A stretch of DNA of 10,692 nt, from contig CAZZGG010000091.1 of NCBI GenBank assembly GCA_964654125.1, positions 1 through 10,692 on the forward strand, written 5' to 3'. The notes below the pieces were generated by a model. The model saw only the letters and a list, made by a program, of their open reading frames with translations, made no database searches and was not told the origin of the DNA. How positions within the stretch are numbered: the first letter of the stretch is position 1; each line of letters opens with the position of its first letter. Origin of the DNA: JAAYBY01 sp964654125. GTDB taxonomy: Bacteria; Bacillota; Clostridia; Saccharofermentanales; UBA5734. Shown here piece after piece: positions 1 to 5,428 of the stretch. The translations under genes were made by a program, and so were the position numbers.

Positions 1-41
1 AAATAGCCAATTTTAGGCTGGTTAACCCGCTAATTCTTTAG

Positions 42-70
42 TTGATCTATTGCCGGGCTTAAATTATAAT
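42..70 (+). promoter_or_regulatory. Sigma-A type promoter of the carboxyltransferase operon
   Basis: A -35 box TTGATC (42-47) is separated by exactly 17 bases from a perfect -10 box TATAAT (65-70). This predicts transcription starting around 77 and a leader of about 70 nt before the first gene. It is the best promoter match in the window and the only clear one ahead of the seven-gene plus-strand block. A palindrome, GGTTAACC (20-27), lies just upstream of the -35 box. A short inverted repeat (GACCT 89-93, AGGTC 102-106) lies just downstream of the predicted start. Either could be an operator, but that is inference. Confidence 0.72.
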
Positions 71-136
71 CATATCTGGCGGATAATCGACCTGGTTTAC
101 GAGGTCATTCCGCACTGGAAATGCAGACTGAAAAAT

Positions 137-143
137 GAGGTGA
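137..143 (+). promoter_or_regulatory. Ribosome binding site of the first gene
   Basis: GAGGTGA ends 5 nt before the ATG at 149. It decides for that start over the in-frame ATG at 167, which has only a weak GAGAAG upstream. Confidence 0.7.
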
Positions 144-148
144 ATTGA

Positions 149-1615
149 ATGGGATCTCAAGAGAAGATGACCAGTTATCTGGCAAAAAGGGCTGCTCTGG
201 CGGCTGAGCAGCCAGCCGACGGCATTTGTTGGCAGCGGATCAGCCAGTTACTAGATACAGACAGCTTTGTAGAGCTGGATTCACTGGTCACAGCCCGCGG
301 TCTTGCTTTTGGACCGGCAAGGCCAAAAGTGGCTGGTGATGGGGTAAGAACAGGTTACGGCACAATAGATGGCCGGCTTGTTTACATCGCCGCTCAGGAT
401 CCGGATGTATACGGTGGCTCTTTAGGCCAGGCCCATGCCGACAAGATTAGCAAGGCGATCCAGCTGGCCTGTCTGGCTCAGGTGCCTTTTATCGGCCTTT
501 ATGACTCGGGCGGTGCCCGGATCGAAGAGGGCATTTTGGGCCTGGAGGGTATGGCCAATTTATTGGCAGCCCTTGATTTGGCTTCCGGCCAGATACCGCT
601 GCTGGCAGCTGTTTTCGGCCCCCTGGCTGGCGGAGCAGCCTTCCTTGCAGCCAACAGTGACTTTGTCCTGATGGCTGAAAAAGGCTCTGGCATATTTATG
701 AATGGTCCAATGGTGGTCTCAGCTAGTGAGAACAAATCTCTCAGTGCGGTAGATGTCGGTGGTGGAGCAGTCCATGCCGAAAAAACCGGCTTAGCTGACT
801 TGGTGGCCACTGATGCAGACGGCCTGCTGGGCCAGATCAAAAACCTGCTGGCCTATGTACCCGATAGTTGTGATGGCTTTATCTTCCCAGCAGAAAGCAC
901 TGATGACCCTAACCGGACGGAAAGCCGGCTGGATGAACTAGCCAGTGCTTTTGACAGCGGTTACACCATGGCTGAAATTATTGATCTTGTTGTTGATAAA
1001 AACAGTTTCCTGGCTCTTAAGGCCCGTTATGCCCCGGGCATGATTACGGGCCTGGCCAAGCTGGATGGCCGCACTGTGGCTGTTCTGGCCCAGGCTGACA
1101 GCCGGTCGGATCTGGCCATGCTGGCCAAGGCTAAAAAGCTGGTCCACCTTTGTCAGCAGCTCAATCTGCCTTTGCTTAATTTTGTTGATACAGAAGGGCT
1201 GGCGATCAGCTTGGAGCAGGAGCAGCAGGGACTGGCCGCAGCCGGTGCCGACCTGATGAAGGCCATGCTACGCCTGGAAGTGCCGCGCCTGGCAGTTATT
1301 GTCGGCAAGGCCATTGGCAGCGCTTATTTGCTTTTTGCCGGCAAGGCCTGTGGCACAGACCTGGTCTATGCCTGGCCCACTGCTGAGATTGCTGTGGTCA
1401 ATTCTGACACGGCAGCCCATATCATCTATCGCAAAGAAATCGCTGCAGCCGCAGATCCGATTACAGCCCGGCAGGATTTTGCTGATAAGTATGCTGCTGA
1501 GATTGCCGCAGCTGAAGTTGCAGCCGCCTGCGGCCATGTTGATGAGATCATCACACCTTCAGCAACCAGGCCCCGCCTGATCAGTGCTCTGGCCATGTTA
1601 ACAGCTGAAATTTAA
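149..1615 (+). CDS. Acyl-CoA-type biotin-dependent carboxyltransferase (12S/MmdA-like)
   Basis: This 488-residue protein has the two crotonase-like halves of the propionyl-CoA carboxylase beta / methylmalonyl-CoA decarboxylase alpha / transcarboxylase 12S family, whose members are usually 500-525 residues. The family transfers CO2 between carboxybiotin and an acyl-CoA. The N-terminal half is well conserved: DGVRTGYGTIDGRLVY near 64-79, DSGGARIEEG at 119-128, and the oxyanion-hole stretch GPLAGGAAF at 157-165. The C-terminal half keeps VGKAIGSAY at 385-393, YAWPTAEIAV at 407-416 and IIYRKEI, but is divergent. The usual PGFLPG segment reads EGLAISL (349-355), and the loop after the GRTV motif (307-310) is shortened. 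It is followed 14 nt later by the biotin carrier gene and then the 5S-like gene, which fits one multisubunit enzyme. Which acyl-CoA it uses cannot be read from the sequence; methylmalonyl-CoA is the default guess. Acetyl-CoA carboxylase is less likely because that enzyme splits this protein into AccA and AccD. Confidence 0.88.
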   Translation: MGSQEKMTSYLAKRAALAAEQPADGICWQRISQLLDTDSFVELDSLVTARGLAFGPARPKVAGDGVRTGYGTIDGRLVYIAAQDPDVYGGSLGQAHADKISKAIQLACLAQVPFIGLYDSGGARIEEGILGLEGMANLLAALDLASGQIPLLAAVFGPLAGGAAFLAANSDFVLMAEKGSGIFMNGPMVVSASENKSLSAVDVGGGAVHAEKTGLADLVATDADGLLGQIKNLLAYVPDSCDGFIFPAESTDDPNRTESRLDELASAFDSGYTMAEIIDLVVDKNSFLALKARYAPGMITGLAKLDGRTVAVLAQADSRSDLAMLAKAKKLVHLCQQLNLPLLNFVDTEGLAISLEQEQQGLAAAGADLMKAMLRLEVPRLAVIVGKAIGSAYLLFAGKACGTDLVYAWPTAEIAVVNSDTAAHIIYRKEIAAAADPITARQDFADKYAAEIAAAEVAAACGHVDEIITPSATRPRLISALAMLTAEI

Positions 1616-1616
1616 T

Positions 1617-1621
1617 GGAGG
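1617..1621 (+). promoter_or_regulatory. Ribosome binding site setting the biotin carrier start
   Basis: GGAGG ends 8 nt before the ATG at 1630. A longer reading from the ATG at 1615, which overlaps the previous stop codon, would place this site inside the coding region and has no binding site of its own. The 1630 start is therefore preferred. Confidence 0.75.
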
Positions 1622-1629
1622 ATGCCTTT

Positions 1630-2016
1630 ATGAAAAAATATACAATCACAGTCAATGGCGTAGCCTATGAAGTAGAAGTTGAAGAGACCACCGGCTCGGC
1701 CCAGCCAGCTGCCCCGGCAGTAGCGGCTGCTCCGCTAGCAGCTGCTCCGGCCCCTGTTGCCCGGCCCACCGCACCAGCCCCGGCTCCTGCTCCAGCAGCA
1801 GCCAGTGAACAGATCACAGCCCCCATGCCGGGCACGATCTTGAATGTTCTGGTCACAGTCGGCCAGGCAGTCACTAAAGGTGAAACACTTTGTATCCTGG
1901 AAGCCATGAAGATGGAAAATGAAATTGTGGCACCCAGGGATGCTACCGTTGTCGCTGTCAGCGCCAGCAAGGGTGCATCGGTTAATGCCGGTGATCCACT
2001 GATTGGCCTGGGCTGA
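1630..2016 (+). CDS. Biotin carboxyl carrier protein (1.3S/gamma-like)
   Basis: This 128-residue carrier shuttles CO2 on biotin between the two carboxyltransferases flanking it in the operon. It starts MKKYTITVNGVAYEVEVEE, the usual beginning of the transcarboxylase 1.3S and decarboxylase carrier family. A flexible Pro/Ala-rich linker follows at about 24-58, then a biotinyl domain at about 60-128. The biotinylation motif EAMKMENE lies at 91-98, with the modified lysine at K94, 34 residues from the C-terminus as is typical. Length matches the family (about 120-135). The window contains no biotin carboxylase, so the CO2 presumably comes from a donor substrate and not from bicarbonate and ATP. 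A biotin protein ligase must act in trans. Confidence 0.93.
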   Translation: MKKYTITVNGVAYEVEVEETTGSAQPAAPAVAAAPLAAAPAPVARPTAPAPAPAPAAASEQITAPMPGTILNVLVTVGQAVTKGETLCILEAMKMENEIVAPRDATVVAVSASKGASVNAGDPLIGLG

Positions 2017-2039
2017 GCGACAGGAAGGAGTACACATAA

Positions 2040-3437
2040 ATGGCCAAAGTTAAAATAACTGAGACAATCCTGCGCGATGCCCACCAGTCACTGGCAGCGA
2101 CCAGGATGACAATAGATGATATGCTGCCGGCCCTGGCCGACCTGGATAAGGTTGGCTACAATGCATTGGAATGCTGGGGCGGCGCCACTTTTGACTCCGC
2201 GATGCGCTTTTTGAATGAAGACCCCTGGGAGAGGCTGCGCAAGATCAGGCAGGCCTGCCCCAACACCAAGCTGCAGATGCTTTTGCGAGGCCAGAACCTT
2301 TTAGGCTACAAGCACTATGCCGATGATGTGGTAGAATACTTTGTCGCCCGCTCCATTGCCAACGGCATTGATATCATCCGGATATTTGATGCACTCAACG
2401 ATTTTCGCAATATTGAAAAATCAATGGCGGCCTGCCGCAAGGAAGGTGGCCATGCCCAGGGCTGTATCGCCTATACAATCAGCCCCTTCCATTCCGTGGA
2501 AAAGTTTGTTGCTGATGCCAAGCAGCTGGAAGAGATGGGGGCCGACTCGGTCTGCATCAAGGACATGGCTGGACTTTTGCTGCCCTATGAAGCTTACAAG
2601 ATGGTCAAGTCCATGAAAGAAACGCTCAGTATTCCGATTGAGCTGCACACCCACTACACCAGTGGAGTCGGTTCCATGACCTATCTGAAGGCTATTGAAG
2701 CAGGTTGTGATATTGTTGATACAGCAATCAGTCCGCTGGCTATGGGAACTTCCCAGCCGCCGACAGAGCCGCTCGTGGCTACCCTGGCCGGCACTGAGTT
2801 CGACACAGGCCTTGACCTGATCCAGTTAACCAAGGTGGCTGACCATTTCCGCACTGTCAGGGAACGTTTCATTGACAGCGGCGTGATCAACTACAAGATG
2901 CTGGGCGTTGATGTCAATACCCTGATCTACCAGGTGCCGGGCGGTATGCTCTCCAACCTGGTCTCCCAGCTGCAACAGGCCGGCAAGGAAGATAAATACT
3001 ATGATGTGCTGGCTGAGATCCCCCGGGTCAGGCAGGACTTTGGTTCACCGCCCCTGGTGACACCAAGCTCACAGATTGTCGGCACCCAGTCAGTCATGAA
3101 TGTCATCACAGGTGAGCGCTACAAGATGGTGCCCAAGGAGTCCAGGGCTATTGTTAAGGGTGAGTATGGTAAGACACCTGCCCCGATCAATGCTGAGATC
3201 CAAAAGAAGATCCTGGGTGATGAAGAACCGATCACCTGCCGTCCGGCCGACCTGATAGAGCCTGAACTGGACAAGATGCGCCAGCAGGCAGCCGAGTATA
3301 TTGAGCAGGAAGAGGATGTCCTCACCTACGCCATGTTCCCCCAGGTGGCTGAGAAATTCTTCCAATGGCGGCGGGCCCAGCGTCATCTGGTTGATGATGA
3401 GGTCGGCAGCACCGAGGATGCCTACCAGCCTGTTTGA
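2040..3437 (+). CDS. Pyruvate/oxaloacetate carboxyltransferase (5S/PycB/OadA-like), no biotinyl domain
   Basis: This 465-residue TIM-barrel carboxyltransferase belongs to the family of transcarboxylase 5S, oxaloacetate decarboxylase alpha and the pyruvate carboxylase C-half. These transfer CO2 between biotin and pyruvate/oxaloacetate. Hallmarks are RDAHQSL with metal ligand D13, LLRGQNLLGY near 81-90, and IKDMAGLL with the lysine expected to be carboxylated (K174). The metal histidines are in LHTHYTSG (H203, H205). Further on are QVPGGMLSNL (298-307) and TPSSQIVGTQ (341-350). It ends after the post-barrel domain and lacks the C-terminal biotinyl domain found in about 590-residue OadA proteins, consistent with the separate carrier encoded upstream. 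The start has AGGAAGGAG a few bases upstream. The length is slightly below the about 505 residues of Propionibacterium 5S. Confidence 0.94.
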   Translation: MAKVKITETILRDAHQSLAATRMTIDDMLPALADLDKVGYNALECWGGATFDSAMRFLNEDPWERLRKIRQACPNTKLQMLLRGQNLLGYKHYADDVVEYFVARSIANGIDIIRIFDALNDFRNIEKSMAACRKEGGHAQGCIAYTISPFHSVEKFVADAKQLEEMGADSVCIKDMAGLLLPYEAYKMVKSMKETLSIPIELHTHYTSGVGSMTYLKAIEAGCDIVDTAISPLAMGTSQPPTEPLVATLAGTEFDTGLDLIQLTKVADHFRTVRERFIDSGVINYKMLGVDVNTLIYQVPGGMLSNLVSQLQQAGKEDKYYDVLAEIPRVRQDFGSPPLVTPSSQIVGTQSVMNVITGERYKMVPKESRAIVKGEYGKTPAPINAEIQKKILGDEEPITCRPADLIEPELDKMRQQAAEYIEQEEDVLTYAMFPQVAEKFFQWRRAQRHLVDDEVGSTEDAYQPV

Positions 3438-3440
3438 GGG
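3436..3440 (+). promoter_or_regulatory. Ribosome binding site supporting the ATG at 3452
   Basis: GAGGG lies 11 nt before the ATG at 3452. A TTG at 3434 would extend the protein by six residues and overlap the upstream stop, but has no binding site, so the ATG is preferred. The spacing is a little long, so this choice is moderate. Confidence 0.5.
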
Positions 3441-3451
3441 CAAAAGAAAAA

Positions 3452-4333
3452 ATGCAAGATAGAAATGGCGGACTTTTAAGCAGTATAGAGCAGGCCTTTG
3501 CCCGGCTCAGCAAGGGGCAAAAGGCGATTGCTGCCTTTATCCTGTCCAATTATGAAAGTGCCGCCTATGCCACAGCGGCCCGGATCGGCGATGAGGTCGG
3601 GGTCAGTGAATCTACAGTGGTCCGCTTTGCAGTTGAACTGGGTTATGAGGGCTACCCTCATTTCCAAAGGGCCCTGCAGGAGGAGCTGAAAAGCCGCCTC
3701 ACCTCCGTCCAGCGCATGAAAGCATCGGCCAGCCTCAGTCAAAAAGAGGATATCCTGGGCGCAGTCCTACAATCTGATATGGAAAAACTCAAACAGGCCA
3801 GCGCCAATCTGGACCGCGGCCTGTTTGACCAATCCATTGAGGCTATCATGGCAGCTGACAAGATCCATATTCTGGGTGTGCGCAGTGCTGCCCCGCTGGC
3901 CTCTTTTCTAGCCTTTTACTTCAATCTTATTTTTGATAATGTCCACCTGATCAACACGAGCAGTGTCAGTGAAGTCTTCGAGCAGATAGTTTCTGTGCAG
4001 CCGGCTGATGTTGTGATCGGTATCAGTTTCCCGCGTTATTCCAGGCGCACAATCAAGGCCATGGAGTATTCGCGTTCCACTGGTGCCACAGTCATAGCCA
4101 TTACAGACAAGGAAGGCACAGCAGTGGCTGACAGTGCGGATCTTAGTCTTTTAGTGCCCAGCGGCATGACTTCTTTTGTTGATTCCCTGGTGGCCCCGCT
4201 CAGCCTCATCAATGCCCTGATTGCTGCGATTGGCTATAAACGCCAGGATACGGTGGCAGAAAAGCTCAACAAGCTCGAGCATATCTGGGAAGAGTATGAA
4301 GTCTACGATAAAGGAGACAGTCGCAATGGGTGA
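3452..4333 (+). CDS. RpiR/MurR-family transcriptional regulator (HTH plus SIS domain)
   Basis: This 293-residue protein has the standard two-part RpiR build. An N-terminal helix-turn-helix domain spans about 8-85, with LSKGQKAIAAFIL (19-31) and a recognition region VGVSESTVVRFAVELGYEG (49-67). A sugar-isomerase (SIS) domain spans about 125-265, with LGVRSAAPLASF (141-152) and ISFPRYSRRT (191-200). RpiR proteins sense phosphorylated sugars or other small molecules through the SIS fold and repress or activate nearby metabolic genes. The second SIS loop here is the FPRYS variant and not the common S-x-SG-x-T loop, so the ligand cannot be guessed. The gene sits 14 nt after the carboxyltransferase genes, and its last bases overlap the next gene by 8 nt. 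Regulation of the upstream biotin module, perhaps at the promoter near 42-70, is a reasonable inference. Confidence 0.9.
   Translation: MQDRNGGLLSSIEQAFARLSKGQKAIAAFILSNYESAAYATAARIGDEVGVSESTVVRFAVELGYEGYPHFQRALQEELKSRLTSVQRMKASASLSQKEDILGAVLQSDMEKLKQASANLDRGLFDQSIEAIMAADKIHILGVRSAAPLASFLAFYFNLIFDNVHLINTSSVSEVFEQIVSVQPADVVIGISFPRYSRRTIKAMEYSRSTGATVIAITDKEGTAVADSADLSLLVPSGMTSFVDSLVAPLSLINALIAAIGYKRQDTVAEKLNKLEHIWEEYEVYDKGDSRNG
4311..4316 (+). promoter_or_regulatory. Ribosome binding site of the HutP-family gene
   Basis: AAGGAG lies 9 nt before the ATG at 4326, inside the end of the RpiR gene. It fixes the start at 4326 and excludes an upstream extension in the same frame that would overlap the regulator by more than 100 nt. 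Confidence 0.75.
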
Positions 4334-4751
4334 ACAGCAGCAGCCAGCCGGCAGCAAGGCTGCCGCAGCAGCAGCCATCAGGATCGCCCTGACCAATGAT
4401 CGCAATGAGGAGCGCCAGCTGATCAACCAGGGTCTGGCTGAAGGCGTTAAACTGGCTGCGGTTGATTTTGGGGGCGAGTTTATTTCTTCTGTCTCCCGCA
4501 TTGTGGAAAGATCAGTCGTGGCAGCTAAAAGAGAAGGACTGATCAGTTCGACCCATGCTGAAGAAGGGGCAGTGGCGGGTGCGGCCCGTGAGGCTGTCTC
4601 CCAGCTGATCAGCAAGGCCATCGGCCTTAATGTGGGCGGCAAGATCGGCATAGCCCGGCTGGCTGACCATGTCAGTGTCTGCGTCTTTTTCGGGATCGGA
4701 CTTTTGCATTTGAATGAAGTGGCTATTGGCCTGGGACATCGTGCCATATGA
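4326..4751 (+). CDS. HutP-family protein
   Basis: This 141-residue protein matches the HutP family in length (Bacillus subtilis HutP is about 150). Recognisable stretches are AAVDFGGEFISSVSRIVER (44-62), GLISSTHAEEGAVAGAAREA (71-90), and the C-terminal IGIARLADHVSVCVFFG (107-123) ending HLNEVAIGLGHRAI (128-141). Bacillus HutP is an RNA-binding antiterminator that needs histidine and Mg2+ to switch on the histidine-utilisation operon. No hut gene is present here. By eye, the equivalents of the two HutP metal-binding histidines in the central helix are replaced by small residues, while the C-terminal histidine (H138) is kept. Similar proteins are, to my knowledge, common in Clostridia and their role is not settled. 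The gene overlaps rpiR by 8 nt and cmk by 4 nt, so translation is probably coupled. Confidence 0.85.
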   Translation: MGEQQQPAGSKAAAAAAIRIALTNDRNEERQLINQGLAEGVKLAAVDFGGEFISSVSRIVERSVVAAKREGLISSTHAEEGAVAGAAREAVSQLISKAIGLNVGGKIGIARLADHVSVCVFFGIGLLHLNEVAIGLGHRAI

Positions 4752-5428
4752 AAAAACTAAGTATTGCTATTGACGGTCCTGCCGGAGCAGGCAAAAGCAC
4801 CATGGCCAGGCTCTTAGCCCAAAAACTGGGCATCCCTTATCTGGACACAGGTGCCATGTACAGAGCCTTGGCTTTAAAAGCCCTGGGTGAAGGTCTGGAC
4901 TTAAAAGATGAGGCCGCGGTTGCTGCCATGCTGGAGCGGACCGAGCTGGCTATTGAATTTGGCCAGGCTGATCAGCAGGTCATCCTGGATGGCCTTGACG
5001 TGACAGCCAGGCTGCGCACTGGTGCAGTTTCACTGGCTGCTTCAGACATCAGTGCCCACCCGGTCGTGCGCCATCGCCTGGTGCAACTGCAAAGAGAAAT
5101 TGCCAGGTGTCAGGACCTGGTTCTGGAAGGACGCGATATCGGCAGCTTTGTCCTGCCCGATGCGACCATTAAATTTTATCTGTCGGCAGACCCAAAAGAA
5201 AGGGCCCGGCGCCGCCTGCTTGATTTGCGTCAGCAAGGTGACCAGGCCACGACCCTGGACCAGTTGCTGGAGCAGATTATCCGGCGCGATGAGCAGGATA
5301 AGACCAGGCAGCTGGCTCCCTTAGTCCAGGCTGATGATGCCATTTTGGTTGATTCTACCGGCCTGAGCATTGAAGAGGTGATTCAGCATTTACTAGAGCT
5401 GGTCAGGCAGCACCAGGAGCGGCAATGA
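4748..5428 (+). CDS. cmk: Cytidylate (CMP/dCMP) kinase
   Basis: This 226-residue enzyme phosphorylates CMP and dCMP to the diphosphates with ATP, in cytoplasmic pyrimidine salvage and supply. All the family marks are visible. The P-loop is DGPAGAGKS (9-17), with catalytic lysine K16. YLDTGAMYRA (31-40) is the CMP-binding region, LEGRDIGSFVLPDA (126-139) follows, and a lid-type RRDEQDKTR (179-187) comes near the end. Length is normal for the bacterial enzyme (about 220-230). Its ATG overlaps the HutP stop in an ATGA arrangement with little ribosome binding site, and its own stop overlaps the next ATG the same way. Expression therefore likely relies on translational coupling. The gene plsC, often seen between cmk and ispH in Clostridia, is absent here. 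Confidence 0.97.
   Translation: MKKLSIAIDGPAGAGKSTMARLLAQKLGIPYLDTGAMYRALALKALGEGLDLKDEAAVAAMLERTELAIEFGQADQQVILDGLDVTARLRTGAVSLAASDISAHPVVRHRLVQLQREIARCQDLVLEGRDIGSFVLPDATIKFYLSADPKERARRRLLDLRQQGDQATTLDQLLEQIIRRDEQDKTRQLAPLVQADDAILVDSTGLSIEEVIQHLLELVRQHQERQ

Noticed and set aside
1..41. Three TAG/TTTAG triplets considered as a HutP RNA target
   Set aside because: They are irregularly spaced, not in the regular 4-nt spacing of known HutP sites, and lie upstream of the predicted transcription start, so they would not be in the operon's leader RNA.
4151..4747. 198-codon open frame on the minus strand opposite the end of rpiR and the hutP-like gene
   Set aside because: It lies wholly antisense to well-supported genes, its translation resembles no family, and it has no clear ribosome binding site. 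It is a by-product of codon bias.
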